The notes under the pieces are model-generated. The model ran no database searches. It was not told where the DNA came from and saw only the letters and a program-made list of their open reading frames with translations. Shown piece by piece: positions 17,851 through 26,945 of a stretch of DNA of 64,000 nucleotides. The DNA is from Roseobacter sp. SK209-2-6. Lineage in GTDB: Bacteria; Pseudomonadota; Alphaproteobacteria; Rhodobacterales; Rhodobacteraceae. The DNA lies in assembly GCF_000169455.1 (NCBI RefSeq), contig NZ_AAYC01000013.1:62001-126000 (forward strand), given 5' to 3'. Numbering within the stretch: the stretch's first letter is position 1; each line of letters starts with the position of its first letter. Made by a program: the position numbers and the translations under genes.

Positions 17851-18849
17851 ATGAACCAAGTCACGTCGCAAAAACCGCATGAACTGCTCGCAGCCACTCT
17901 CAGCAGCGAGATGGAAGCGGTAAACAGCCTGATCCAGACCCGCATGGCCTCTAAACATGCACCCCGCATCCCGGAGGTGACCGCACATCTGGTTGAGGCC
18001 GGGGGTAAACGCCTGCGTCCCATGCTGACACTCGCAGCCGCGCGTCTCTGCGGCTATGAGGGAGAGCACCACATCAAGCTGGCCGCAACGGTGGAGTTCA
18101 TTCACACTGCTACCCTGCTGCATGATGACGTGGTGGACGAGAGCGGCCAGCGCCGTGGTCGCCCCACCGCCAACCTGCTGTGGGACAACAAAAGTTCGGT
18201 ATTGGTTGGGGACTACCTGTTTTCCCGCAGTTTCCAGCTGATGGTCGAAACCGGCTCGCTGAAAGTGCTGGATATTCTGGCCAATGCCTCAGCCACCATC
18301 GCCGAGGGCGAGGTGCTGCAAATGACGGCGGCCTCCAATTTGGCCACAGATGAGGCGGTCTATCTACAGGTGGTACGAGGCAAGACAGCGGCACTTTTCT
18401 CGGCTGCGACCGAAGTTGGTGGTGTCATCGCCGGGGCCTCTGAGACCGAAATCAAAGCGCTCTTTGACTATGGGGACGCCCTGGGAATCGCCTTTCAGAT
18501 TGCTGACGACCTCTTGGATTATCAGGGGGACAGCAAGGCCACGGGTAAGAACGTCGGCGATGATTTCCGGGAACGCAAACTCACCCTGCCAGTGATCAAG
18601 GCAGTCGCGCAAGCAACTGACGAGGAACATGCTTTCTGGACACGCACCATCGAAAAGGGGCGCCAGGAAGAGGGCGATCTAGAGCAGGCTCTGGCGCTGA
18701 TGGCAAAGTATCAAACCCTGGAAGCCACCCGTCAGGATGCGCTGAACTGGGCTGCCAAAGCAACAGATGCTCTGACCGCTCTCCCAGAGCACCCAATCCG
18801 CCAAATGCTGCATGATCTGGCGGATTATGTGGTTTCCCGGCTGAACTAA
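17851..18849 (+). CDS. ispB: Long-chain polyprenyl diphosphate synthase
   Basis: Makes the all-trans polyprenyl chain (octa- to decaprenyl) for the ubiquinone side chain by adding isopentenyl diphosphate units. The 332-residue protein has the two aspartate-rich motifs, LLHDDVVDE (about residue 90) and DDLLDYQGD (about 215), plus GGKRLRPML near residue 51. The internal ATG at 17851 is chosen because the longer frame overlaps the DUF2007 gene and is not protein-like. Chain length cannot be read reliably; roseobacters generally make Q-10. ubiA, which would use the product, is at 61.4 kb and ispE is next door. Confidence 0.92.
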   Translation: MNQVTSQKPHELLAATLSSEMEAVNSLIQTRMASKHAPRIPEVTAHLVEAGGKRLRPMLTLAAARLCGYEGEHHIKLAATVEFIHTATLLHDDVVDESGQRRGRPTANLLWDNKSSVLVGDYLFSRSFQLMVETGSLKVLDILANASATIAEGEVLQMTAASNLATDEAVYLQVVRGKTAALFSAATEVGGVIAGASETEIKALFDYGDALGIAFQIADDLLDYQGDSKATGKNVGDDFRERKLTLPVIKAVAQATDEEHAFWTRTIEKGRQEEGDLEQALALMAKYQTLEATRQDALNWAAKATDALTALPEHPIRQMLHDLADYVVSRLN

Positions 18850-18933
18850 GGCGCAAGCCAGTTCCTTTTCTGCACAGAGCCGCAAGAAGCGCCCATTCTA
18901 TTTGCGAGTGGCGAACACTCCCGCGCGCTATGT

Positions 18934-18988
18934 GGGTGCTTACGCACCCTTTAGCCCTTGGGCCTGGCGCCGCAGCAAGCTGCGGCGC
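18934..18988 (+). terminator. Two hairpins between convergent ispB and ispE
   Basis: GGGTGC/GCACCC with a TTAC loop (18934-18949) followed by TTTAG could end ispB. A second, stronger hairpin GCGCCGCAG/CTGCGGCGC (18967-18988, CAAG loop) has no T-run on either side. The ispB gene ends at 18849 and ispE, leftward, ends at 19038, so the pair probably terminates or insulates both. Confidence 0.5.
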
Positions 18989-19037
18989 GGTCTCGCGATA
19001 TTTAGATGTTTGCCATCGGAATATACCTGTTCCTGAC

Positions 19038-19859
19038 TCACGTCAGACAGGTCGCCCGGCACCACCATTCGGGATGTTCCGCGCCAATTTCATAGGCTGC
19101 CAAATGCGCGGCCTGTTTGCTGGGATAGAGCGCAAGACATGTCGCACCGGATCCTGACATACGCGCAAGAAGAACGTTTCGGGTTGCCCGCAGATCGGCA
19201 AGGGCGCGATCAATGATCGGTGCGACAGCGATAGCCGGGGATTCGAGGTCATTGCGCTGAGTCTGCAGCCAGAGCGCACAGTCTTCAGCGGCAGAAAACT
19301 CGGGGATGTCCGCTGGCATGGAGGGGTTTTCGCGCGCCGCAAGCCCCTGAAAGACAGCGCCAGTGGGAACGCACACTCCAGGGTTGACCAGGAGCGCGTG
19401 TAGCCTGGGCAATTCAATCGGGGTCAGCTCTTCGCCGATGCCGCGCATACGCGTTGCGCGCTGCTCCTGGCAGACGGGCACATCCGCCCCCAGGGCAAGC
19501 GGCAAATCCGCTGGGATCGGTTGTCCTAGTTCTCTGATCGCCTTTAGCATCGCCGCAGCGTCAGAGGAGCCACCGCCAATCCCGGCCCCATGGGGCAATT
19601 GCTTGTCCAGAGAGACGTGCCCTGACCAACCAGCGCCAGCTGCGGCTTTCCAGATCAGGTTCCTGCCATCGGTTGGAACGCCTTTGGCAAAGGCCCCTCG
19701 GAGACTGATCTGCATTTCAGGTCCGGGTTCCAGTCGCAGCCTGTCCCCGAAATCTGCAAAAACCACCAGAGAATCAAGCAAATGATAGCCATCCGCCCGC
19801 TGTCCAGTGATATGCAGTGTCAGGTTGACCTTGGCCGGCGCAAGCAGCTCAACCGTCAT
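19038..19859 (-). CDS. ispE: 4-diphosphocytidyl-2-C-methyl-D-erythritol kinase
   Basis: Fourth enzyme of the MEP isoprenoid pathway: ATP-dependent phosphorylation of CDP-methylerythritol. The 273-residue GHMP kinase has APAKVNLTLHI near the start (residues 7-17), the nucleotide loop LPHGAGIGGGSSDAAA (about 94-109) and a C-terminal MSGSGATCLALY motif. Its ATG lies inside the last 11 bases of the TPR gene upstream, so translation is coupled. It converges on ispB, another isoprenoid gene. Confidence 0.95.
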   Translation of the reverse strand: MTVELLAPAKVNLTLHITGQRADGYHLLDSLVVFADFGDRLRLEPGPEMQISLRGAFAKGVPTDGRNLIWKAAAGAGWSGHVSLDKQLPHGAGIGGGSSDAAAMLKAIRELGQPIPADLPLALGADVPVCQEQRATRMRGIGEELTPIELPRLHALLVNPGVCVPTGAVFQGLAARENPSMPADIPEFSAAEDCALWLQTQRNDLESPAIAVAPIIDRALADLRATRNVLLARMSGSGATCLALYPSKQAAHLAAYEIGAEHPEWWCRATCLT

Positions 19860-21561
19860 TAGCGACCTTCAAAGGGGCGGCACCTTCTTGTTCCAGCACC
19901 GCATCCAGGCCGCTCTCCAGCTTGCTGCGGATCCGCTTGGGATCCGCTTCGCCGTCCCCTTCCCCGTCGCGGATAAAGGAAAGCGCGCGCTTCCATTGGA
20001 ACTCGGCCTCACGCTCCCGGCCGACGGCCCAATAAACATCCCCCAGATGATCATTCACCACCGGATCGACCGGCATCAAGGCCACGGCGCGCTCCATATG
20101 TCCGACCGCTTCCTCATAGCGGCCTAGGCGGTAGAGCACCCAGCCTAGGCTGTCCACTATATAGCCAGACTCTGGGCGTGCAGCGACGGCTCGCTGGATC
20201 ATATCCAGCGCCTCGTCCAGCTTCTCCTGCTTTTCAACCAGCGAGTAGCCAAGGTAGTTCAGTACCTGTGGGCTTTCAGGGCGGAGCGCCAGTGAGCTTC
20301 TGAAATCGGCCTCTGCCTCTGGCCAATGGGACAGGCGTTCGTGGGAAATCCCACGGGCATAGAGCAGGAACCAACGGCTATTGGCCTCTGTCGGCGTGTT
20401 TGCCAAAGCACTGTCATAGGCCTTGATCGCGCCTGCATATTCTTCCTGCTGTCGCAAAAGATCGCCGAGACTGACAGAAACCTGCGGCAGGGTTGGAAAC
20501 TCGCGTACCAATTGCTCCAGAACCTCTGTTGCCGCCTCTGGCTTAGCCGAGCGGCGCAGGGCCTCTGCACGTCCCATTTCGGCGGCGTAGTAGTCTGGGT
20601 GGTTGCGCGGCACCTTTTTGTAGGTGTCGATGGACAATTCGTAACGGCCCAACTGGTCAAGAATTTCCGCAGACAGCAGGACCGCATCGACATGTTCTGC
20701 ACTGAGTTTCTGGGCAACCCGCGCAAACATCAGCACAAAATCATTGGCCGCTTCACCGTTCAGCACAGAAGCCAGGTTAAAGAAAACCTCTGCGATGCCT
20801 GCCTGCGCTGTCGGCGCGGTCGAAAACCCCAAGGCCTCGCCTGCCTCCAACCGTTGGCGCAGCGACATCAGGGCTGGATCCGTGCCCGTCCCAAAAGCGC
20901 CCTCTAGGGTTGCCAAAGCGTCCTCAAACTTGCCCAGTTGCGACTGGATTTCAACCCGAGCCAAAACAGAGCGGCGCGACAGCCGAGTGATCCGCCCCTC
21001 ATCCGCCGCAAAGAGCGCCTCGGCACCGCCGTAATTGCCAGCAGAGGCCAGGGCCAGGGCCTTGTGATACAGCGCAAAGGGACGAAGTCCTTCCTGTTCA
21101 GCGACCTTGTCAAATTCAGCCAGGGCTGCATCCACATCCCCCAGCCCCATCTGGGCCCAGGCATTCAACAATCCATCCACCAGAGGGTGGATCTGATGCT
21201 GCGCCATCTCACGCTGCAGAATTGCGGCATAGTCATCCTTGAGAGCAAGGTCAGCAACCATCACCATATTGGCCGCCTGACTGCGCGCACCCAGATCCCA
21301 GAGGCGACGTGCCACCGGGACACCCCGCTCCAGCTCTCCCATCGCCAATTGGGCAAAGACCACATGCTCCATCAACAAGGGATTACCTGGATCACGCACC
21401 AGGGCGCGGGTGTAATACTCGGCCGAGGCAGAGAAATCCCCCTCATAGGTAGCGGCGCGCGCGGCCAGATAGGCGCCAGCCAGGCCGTCAGCCTGAACTG
21501 CGGTGCATGATGCGGCGATCAAGGTCGCACCTGTCAGGGTGCGAAAAATGGATGTGGTCAC
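19849..21561 (-). CDS. Exported tetratricopeptide-repeat protein
   Basis: A 570-residue TPR protein, function unknown. The N-terminus (IFRTLTGATLIAASCTAVQA) is a signal peptide, possibly with a cysteine near the cleavage site. TPR-like helix pairs run through the whole length; the clearest are the C-terminal ones (PQVLNYLGYSLVEKQEKLDE, SGYIVDSLGWVLYRLGRYEE and PVVNDHLGDVYWAVGRERE). The start appears to be a GTG at 21561 with GGGAG upstream. Such repeats scaffold protein complexes, here in the periplasm. It is upstream of ispE and overlaps it, an arrangement I regard as operon packing rather than functional linkage. Confidence 0.85.
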   Translation of the reverse strand: MTTSIFRTLTGATLIAASCTAVQADGLAGAYLAARAATYEGDFSASAEYYTRALVRDPGNPLLMEHVVFAQLAMGELERGVPVARRLWDLGARSQAANMVMVADLALKDDYAAILQREMAQHQIHPLVDGLLNAWAQMGLGDVDAALAEFDKVAEQEGLRPFALYHKALALASAGNYGGAEALFAADEGRITRLSRRSVLARVEIQSQLGKFEDALATLEGAFGTGTDPALMSLRQRLEAGEALGFSTAPTAQAGIAEVFFNLASVLNGEAANDFVLMFARVAQKLSAEHVDAVLLSAEILDQLGRYELSIDTYKKVPRNHPDYYAAEMGRAEALRRSAKPEAATEVLEQLVREFPTLPQVSVSLGDLLRQQEEYAGAIKAYDSALANTPTEANSRWFLLYARGISHERLSHWPEAEADFRSSLALRPESPQVLNYLGYSLVEKQEKLDEALDMIQRAVAARPESGYIVDSLGWVLYRLGRYEEAVGHMERAVALMPVDPVVNDHLGDVYWAVGREREAEFQWKRALSFIRDGEGDGEADPKRIRSKLESGLDAVLEQEGAAPLKVANDG

Positions 21562-21723
21562 GCGGGGCTCCCTTGCGGATGTCTGCTCTGCCTGCGCGAA
21601 AGCGTAGCGCCAAGAAGGTTAAGCTTCAATGGCTCTCCGCTCAGCTTCCTGTGACCTTGGGGTTAATCCAGTCCATTCAAAGTTTCTTTTGGCATCTCCG
21701 CGCAGGGCGCAGCCGAAAACCCG

Positions 21724-22155
21724 CTAGCCAGCCCACAAGAAATAGATGCAACAGGCAAGTGCAAGAGACAGTCCAAGGGGCCAGGGGGGCAGTTCAAACC
21801 GAAAGGGTAGTTCCTTGATATTGTGCTCAGGGTATTCATAGGTCCAACGTCCGGCCAAAACAGCCCGTTCCAGCATCTCAAGCGTGATCGGATCGTAGGG
21901 TATCACTTTGCCCGCAGGATCAAGCGGAAGCACCCGCCGACGCCCTGGGGGTTCATCCGCGTTGTAGTGGAACTCCCATCGCAGTGGAGACAAATCGACC
22001 TCAAACTGATCGGCAAAGGCCTCCAAGAATTCCGTAACATCTGCACCATCCATAGCAAAAGCACCCGGCAGATCGCTCTGCCAGGTGCTACGTTGTTTTC
22101 CGCCAGAAAAGGCCACTGCAAAATCCAGGATCTCTTTTTGCAGCGAGCCTTCCAT
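21724..22155 (-). CDS. DUF1493-like protein with C-terminal membrane segment
   Basis: 143 residues. The first 60 resemble DUF1493/acyl-carrier-like helical domains (DVTEFLEAFADQFEVDLSPL), but the phosphopantetheine Ser motif is not evident. The C-terminus is hydrophobic (PLGLSLALACCIYFLWAG) and may anchor it to the membrane. Its ATG shares a base with the stop of the ETF-ubiquinone oxidoreductase gene (TAATG), so expression is coupled to that enzyme. Family call is tentative. Confidence 0.6.
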   Translation of the reverse strand: MEGSLQKEILDFAVAFSGGKQRSTWQSDLPGAFAMDGADVTEFLEAFADQFEVDLSPLRWEFHYNADEPPGRRRVLPLDPAGKVIPYDPITLEMLERAVLAGRWTYEYPEHNIKELPFRFELPPWPLGLSLALACCIYFLWAG

Positions 22156-23807
22156 TACATGTTCGGATAGTTCGGTCCGTCGCCACCCTGCGGCGTGGTC
22201 CAGGTGATGTTCTGGCTGGGGTCCTTGATGTCGCAGGTTTTGCAGTGAACGCAGTTCTGGAAGTTCACCACGAACTCCTGCTGACCGTCTTTTTCGACCA
22301 CCTCATAGACACCCGCCGGGCAATAGCGCTGCGCCGGTTCAGCAAATTTCGGCAGGTTGGTCGAGATCGGCAGCGCCGGATCTGCCAGGCGCAGGTGGCA
22401 AGGCTGGCTTTCCTCGTGGTTGGTCGCCGCGAAGGACACATTGGTCAGACGATCAAAAGAGAGCACCCCATCCGGTTTTGGATAGTCGATCTCTTTGTGC
22501 TTGGAGGCTTCTTCTGTGCTTTCGGCATCATTCTTGCCGTGGCTGAGGGAGCCGAAGAGGGAGAAGCCGCCGGTAAGGGTCTGGAACCACATGTCGAAAC
22601 CGCCCAGAACCAGCGAAGGCAGCATACCCCACTTGGACCACATCGGCTTGACGTTGCGGACCTTTTTCAGGTCATCGCCGATAGCACCATCGCGCACGGA
22701 GGTCTCGTAATCGGACAGTTCATCGCCCGCGCGCTCTGCCTTGATTGCCGCATGGGCTGCCTCGGCTGCGGCTTTGCCAGAGAGCATGGCGTTGTGGTTG
22801 CCCTTGATGCGCGGCACGTTGACCATACCGGCAGAACAGCCGAGCAGCGCCACACCGGGTGCCACCAGCTTGGGCATGGACTGATAACCGCCCTCGGTGA
22901 TGGCACGGGCACCATAGGCCACGCGCTTGCCGCCTTTCAGCAGCTCAGCCACCATCGGGTGGTGCTTGAAGCGCTGGAACTCCATGTAAGGATAAACATG
23001 GGGGTTCTTGTAGTTCAGGTGCACAACGAAGCCGACGTAAACCTGGTTGTTGTCCAGGTGATAGATGAAGGACCCGCCGCCCGCGTTGGAGTTCAGCGGC
23101 CAGCCCATGGTATGGGTGACGGTGCCCTCTTTGTGCTTGGCGGGGTCGATCTCCCAGATTTCTTTCATACCGACGCCGTATTTCTGCACGTCTTTGCCGG
23201 CCTGCAGGTCATATTTGGCGATGACTTCCTTGGACAGCGAGCCGCGCACGCCCTCGGAAAGGAAGACATATTTACCGTGCAGCTCCATGCCTGGCTCGGT
23301 GTTGGGGCCATAGGTGCCATCTGCTTCCAGACCAAAGACACCGGCAACCACGCCTTTGACTTCACCATTGTCGCCATAGACCAGCTCGGAGCAGGCCATG
23401 CCGGGGAAGATTTCAACACCCAGCTCTTCGGCCTGTTCTGCCATCCAGCGACAAACATTGCCCATGGAGACAATGTAGTTGCCGTGGTTGTTCATCAGGG
23501 GCGGCATCGGGAAGTTGGGGATCCGAACTTCGCCCGCTTCACCCAGCATGTAGAAATTGTCTTCTTCTACGGCCACATTGAGCGGCGCACCTTTTTCCTT
23601 CCAGTCCGGGATCAACGCATCCAGCCCGCTGGGGTCCAGCACTGCGCCGGACAGAATATGCGCGCCCACTTCAGAGCCTTTTTCCAGCACCACGACCTCA
23701 AGGTCGGCATCCAGCTGTTTCAAACGGATCGCTGCGGACAGACCGGCGGGGCCTGCCCCAACGATCACCACGTCATATTCCATTGTTTCGCGTTCGATCT
23801 CGGCCAT
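22155..23807 (-). CDS. Electron transfer flavoprotein-ubiquinone oxidoreductase
   Basis: Inner-membrane flavo-iron-sulfur enzyme that passes electrons from ETF, and so from acyl-CoA dehydrogenases, to ubiquinone. In 550 residues: FAD loop VIVGAGPAGLSAAIRL (14-29), membrane-association and quinone segments in the middle, and a C-terminal 4Fe-4S domain with CPAGVYE, then CVHCKTCDIKDPSQN; these supply the four cluster cysteines. It ends PNYPNM, typical of the family. It would serve the acyl-CoA dehydrogenase encoded at 36.7 kb. The downstream gene overlaps by one base. Confidence 0.96.
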   Translation of the reverse strand: MAEIERETMEYDVVIVGAGPAGLSAAIRLKQLDADLEVVVLEKGSEVGAHILSGAVLDPSGLDALIPDWKEKGAPLNVAVEEDNFYMLGEAGEVRIPNFPMPPLMNNHGNYIVSMGNVCRWMAEQAEELGVEIFPGMACSELVYGDNGEVKGVVAGVFGLEADGTYGPNTEPGMELHGKYVFLSEGVRGSLSKEVIAKYDLQAGKDVQKYGVGMKEIWEIDPAKHKEGTVTHTMGWPLNSNAGGGSFIYHLDNNQVYVGFVVHLNYKNPHVYPYMEFQRFKHHPMVAELLKGGKRVAYGARAITEGGYQSMPKLVAPGVALLGCSAGMVNVPRIKGNHNAMLSGKAAAEAAHAAIKAERAGDELSDYETSVRDGAIGDDLKKVRNVKPMWSKWGMLPSLVLGGFDMWFQTLTGGFSLFGSLSHGKNDAESTEEASKHKEIDYPKPDGVLSFDRLTNVSFAATNHEESQPCHLRLADPALPISTNLPKFAEPAQRYCPAGVYEVVEKDGQQEFVVNFQNCVHCKTCDIKDPSQNITWTTPQGGDGPNYPNM

Positions 23808-23981
23808 AGAGGTGCTCCTTGGCTATTGGTATTCGCTAGGTCCCTTGCAAAGGGACAGTCCTGGGCGCAATTTTGTTTCGCGGTTGCTTAGCGTTTGAAC
23901 CGCCAAGAGGTCAATCCAAACTCTGCGTTAGCCTCCTGTAGAACAGCGCTTTTGACTGAAAAGAACGTCTGTTTTCGTCAC

Positions 23982-24449
23982 TCAGGCCTCATTTTGCGCC
24001 TTTGGACTATCCCCCATAAGGTACCGCGGTCCTTGACCTTTTTGGGCGGCACGGTCTTCGGGGTTGTAAAGCTTGCATTTGGGCAGTGACAGACAGCCGC
24101 AGCCAATGCAGCCATCCAGATTGTCCCGCAATTTTTGCAAGGTTTCGATTCGCGCATCCAGATGGCTGCGAAACCCTGTCGAAATCCGCGCCCAGTCTTC
24201 TGGCGTTGGGGTACGTCCGCCAGGCAGGTCTTTCAGAAAGCTGCGGATTTCCGGTAGCGAAAAGCCAAACTGCTGCGCGATCATGACAAAGCTGAGCCGC
24301 CGGATGTCGGCGCGATGAAACCTTCGCTGCCCGCCAGCATTGCGCCAGGGCTCCAACAATCCTTGCGCCTCATAGTAGCGGATTGCGGAGACCGCGAGAC
24401 CAGTCCGCTCTGACAGATAGCCAATCGCCACGCCTGCCTGTTTTGCCAT
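23982..24449 (-). CDS. soxR: Redox-sensitive regulator SoxR
   Basis: MerR-family activator that senses redox-cycling compounds through a [2Fe-2S] cluster. The 155-residue protein has the MerR helix-turn-helix (IGYLSERTGLAVSAIRYYEA), a dimer helix, and the diagnostic cluster motif CIGCGCLSLPKC near the C-terminus. The ATG at 24449 is chosen over one ten codons upstream because AAGGAG lies 8 bases before it and homologues begin near there. It diverges from a VOC-family gene, the likely target. Confidence 0.95.
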   Translation of the reverse strand: MAKQAGVAIGYLSERTGLAVSAIRYYEAQGLLEPWRNAGGQRRFHRADIRRLSFVMIAQQFGFSLPEIRSFLKDLPGGRTPTPEDWARISTGFRSHLDARIETLQKLRDNLDGCIGCGCLSLPKCKLYNPEDRAAQKGQGPRYLMGDSPKAQNEA

Positions 24450-24485
24450 GCCGTTTTCTCCTTTGTCAGATTTTCTCAAAAATCT

Positions 24486-24507
24486 CTTGAGCTAAAGTTA
24501 GGTTTAG
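24486..24507. promoter_or_regulatory. Possible SoxR operator
   Basis: CTTGAGCTAAAGTTAGGTTTAG is an imperfect dyad (7 of 10 outward positions match) centred on CTAA-AG-TTAG, midway between soxR and the VOC gene. SoxR sites are 18-bp dyads of the form CCTCAAGTTAACTTGAGG, which this resembles only in part. No convincing -35/-10 pair with the 19-base MerR spacing was found, so the call is weak. Confidence 0.3.
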
Positions 24508-24560
24508 AAATTACGGTGAAGCGACTCAAGTCAAAACACGATTGAAAAAGGAGAAAGCAG

Positions 24561-24944
24561 ATGAGTGCCATTCTTGAACATGCCAATGTCACCGTGACCA
24601 ACCCCGAAGCCACCGCCAAGTGGATGCGCGAGGTTTTCGGCTGGCAAACCCGCTGGTCTGGAAACTCCATCCACAACGGATTCAGCCTGCATGTTGGAGG
24701 AGAGAACAGCTATCTTGCGCTTTATGCGCCGCCGGAAACCCCTGCGGAGCCTGGGAATAGCTACACGACCCGTGGCGGCCTCAACCATCTGGCTGTGGTG
24801 GTGGAGGATATCGAAGCCACCGAAGCGGCTGTCGTAGCTGCGGGCTTCACGCCAAACAGCCATGCGGACTATGAACCAGGCCGCCGCTTCTATTTCTGCG
24901 ACCATGACGACATCGAATTTGAGGTGGTGCAATATGATGACTGA
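24561..24944 (+). CDS. VOC (glyoxalase/bleomycin-resistance) family protein
   Basis: A 127-residue metal-binding fold of two beta-alpha-beta-beta-beta units. Start [20 protein letters not shown] fits the family; metal ligand candidates are the first His (EHANV), [10 protein letters not shown] and the last acidic residue in [14 protein letters not shown] lies 7 bases before the ATG. Divergent placement from soxR, with a possible operator between, suggests induction by redox-cycling agents. The substrate is not evident. Confidence 0.88.
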   Translation: MSAILEHANVTVTNPEATAKWMREVFGWQTRWSGNSIHNGFSLHVGGENSYLALYAPPETPAEPGNSYTTRGGLNHLAVVVEDIEATEAAVVAAGFTPNSHADYEPGRRFYFCDHDDIEFEVVQYDD

Positions 24945-25137
24945 AGCCCTCTGGCTGGCAGCTCCGCGTTGCGCCTGGCACCGCTCTGCGCCTCTCACCG
25001 AGGCACGCGACAATTTGCCGAAACCTGCTGCCACAGCGGCAAAATTCGGCAAAATCCTCCAGTTGTCCGGATTTCCCCACTGGTTCAGGCTCGCTGCCTC
25101 TTGAAATTCATGCCCGGATTGGGTCAGGTATTTGTCA

Positions 25138-25175
25138 AAGTAAAGAAAGGCCCCGCTGCAGCACTGTAGCGGGGC
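25138..25175 (-). terminator. Orphan leftward hairpin terminator before greA
   Basis: In the 302-base gap between the VOC gene and greA, GCCCCGCTGCAG and CTGTAGCGGGGC (25150-25175, CA loop, one G-T pair) form a 12-bp stem. Only leftward is it followed by a T-rich run (TTTCTTTACTTTG). No leftward gene is visible to its right except antisense to greA. It could also end VOC transcripts weakly in the rightward direction. The rest of the gap shows nothing recognisable. Confidence 0.5.
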
Positions 25176-25246
25176 TCTGCCTTTCGCAAATGCCAACAAC
25201 CGGGCAGCCCAGCAGCGCCACCCGGTCCAAGACCTGGAAAAGAGAT

Positions 25247-25717
25247 ATGGAAAAGATCCCGATGACCCCAGCGGGCCACACCGCGATGGAAAGCGAGCTG
25301 AAGAACCTGAAGTCGGTTGAGCGTCCCTCGATCATTCAGGCCATCGCCGAAGCGCGCGAGCTGGGCGATCTTTCGGAAAACGCCGAGTATCACTCTGCCC
25401 GCGAAAAGCAGAGCTTTATCGAAGGCCGCATCAAAGAACTGGAAGGCATCATCGGTCTGGCTGATGTCATTGATCCTGCCAAGCTTTCTGGTTCGATCAA
25501 GTTTGGTGCCAAGGTCACCGTCGTTGATGAAGACACCGACGAAGAAAAGACCTGGCAAATCGTTGGAGAACATGAGGCCAATATTGAAGCGGGTCTTTTG
25601 AACATCAAATCCCCCATCGCCCGTGCCCTGATCGGCAAAGACGAGGGCGACAGCGTCGAAGTGCGCACCCCTGGTGGTGAGCGTTCCTATGAAATCCTGA
25701 AAATCGTCTACGCCTAG
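25247..25717 (+). CDS. greA: Transcription elongation factor GreA
   Basis: Binds the RNA polymerase secondary channel and stimulates cleavage of backtracked transcripts. The 156-residue protein has the N-terminal coiled coil with the acidic tip [16 protein letters not shown] (about residues 40-55) and the C-terminal FKBP-like domain ([18 protein letters not shown]). Starting at ATG 25247 ([11 protein letters not shown]) gives the standard length; an in-frame upstream extension is not protein-like. Confidence 0.96.
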   Translation: MEKIPMTPAGHTAMESELKNLKSVERPSIIQAIAEARELGDLSENAEYHSAREKQSFIEGRIKELEGIIGLADVIDPAKLSGSIKFGAKVTVVDEDTDEEKTWQIVGEHEANIEAGLLNIKSPIARALIGKDEGDSVEVRTPGGERSYEILKIVYA

Positions 25718-25817
25718 GTGAATTTAATGGCTCCGGTGCTGCCTTCTCTTTTGCACTAAGGCCTTTGTACTGTTAGCGTTCTTCTAAACGCCACTCTCTC
25801 ATAGCACGAGTCGGACC

Positions 25818-26840
25818 ATGACGCTCAAGGACCCTTCAAAAAGCGCTTCTTCCTCCTCTGGTCTCGGCTCTGCGACTGGTCAGGGAGACGCAGGGATCGG
25901 CAGCGCAGAGACTATTGCCATTGTGCTTTCAGTGCTCTGGCTCCTGGTGGTTCTTGCGCTTTATGTTCTGGCACCAGAAGGGCGTGGCATTACCCACTGG
26001 ACGCCAAGCCTGCTAACGGCGCTGGCCATCGCACTGCCGCTGGTGATGATCTGGGTCGGGACTTCTGCCCTCAGATCTGCCCGGGTGATGCGGGAAGAGA
26101 GCCAGCGCCTGCAATCCGCGATCGACAACCTGCGCCACAGCTATCTCACCCATTCGCAGCAGAATGCTGCAGCGTCCGAGCCCTCTGTCAGCAAGAAACT
26201 GGAAGAAATCGCCGAGGCCACCCGCAAGACCGAAAGTGCCATTGCCACTTTCCAAAGCAGCCGCAGCGTCAATCCGACCCGCCCTGCAATCCCCGCCGAA
26301 GCCAAAGAGCTGGCGCAGGCAGATCAGGGCAGCCTGGCACTGGGTACCACCGCCGAAGATATCGCGCCTCCCCTTGCCTCGGATCAGTTCATCCGGGCGC
26401 TGAACTTTCCGGAAACAGCCGAAGACGAGGAAGGCTTTGCAGCCCTGCGTGCGGCACTCAAGGATCGCAAGGCTGCAAAAGTAGTGCAGGCCGCACAGGA
26501 TGTTCTAACCCTGCTCAGCCAGGATGGCATCTATATGGATGACCTGCGCCCTGATATGGCGCGGCCAGAGGTTTGGCGCCAATTCGCGCAGGGCACGCGC
26601 GGCCGCGAGGTTGCGACCCTCGGTGGTGTGCGGGACCGGACATCGCTGGCGCTGACCGCAGCCCGCATGAAGCAGGACCCGATCTTTCGCGATGCGGCGC
26701 ATCACTTTCTGCGCTGCTTTGACCAGATGTTCACCGGCTTTGAGACCGAGGCCAGCGATGGTGAGATTACCGCCCTGGGCAGCACCCGCACCGCGCGCGC
26801 CTTTATGTTGCTGGGTCGGGTTGCGGGAACCTTTGACTAG
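25818..26840 (+). CDS. Hypothetical membrane protein, 340 residues
   Basis: Not recognised. After a Ser/Gly-rich cytoplasmic start come two membrane segments (ETIAIVLSVLWLLVVLALYVL and TPSLLTALAIALPLVMIWVG), then a coiled-coil-prone region (residues 90-150, EESQRLQSAIDNLRHSYL) and a C-terminal domain of about 140 residues with conserved-looking text (LTLLSQDGIYMDDLRPDMA). Proteins of this type appear restricted to Rhodobacterales as far as I recall. It is monocistronic, converging on the phosphoesterase gene. Confidence 0.8.
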   Translation: MTLKDPSKSASSSSGLGSATGQGDAGIGSAETIAIVLSVLWLLVVLALYVLAPEGRGITHWTPSLLTALAIALPLVMIWVGTSALRSARVMREESQRLQSAIDNLRHSYLTHSQQNAAASEPSVSKKLEEIAEATRKTESAIATFQSSRSVNPTRPAIPAEAKELAQADQGSLALGTTAEDIAPPLASDQFIRALNFPETAEDEEGFAALRAALKDRKAAKVVQAAQDVLTLLSQDGIYMDDLRPDMARPEVWRQFAQGTRGREVATLGGVRDRTSLALTAARMKQDPIFRDAAHHFLRCFDQMFTGFETEASDGEITALGSTRTARAFMLLGRVAGTFD

Positions 26841-26945
26841 CCTTGTCGGCTGACAAAAACTATCTGCGTCTGGACCTTCCTTTTGCCTCCCTCCAAGGAG
26901 CTCTAGAAGGAGCACAAACTCACCGAAACGCGGATCACCTTCACA

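Noticed and set aside
22245-23891. Long rightward open frame of 548 codons
   Set aside because: It is antisense to the ETF-ubiquinone oxidoreductase, whose domains are unmistakable. High-GC codon bias keeps the opposite frame open.
26842-26860. Terminator hairpin TTGTC-GGCT-GACAA after the 340-residue gene
   Set aside because: Only a 5-bp stem with no T-run.
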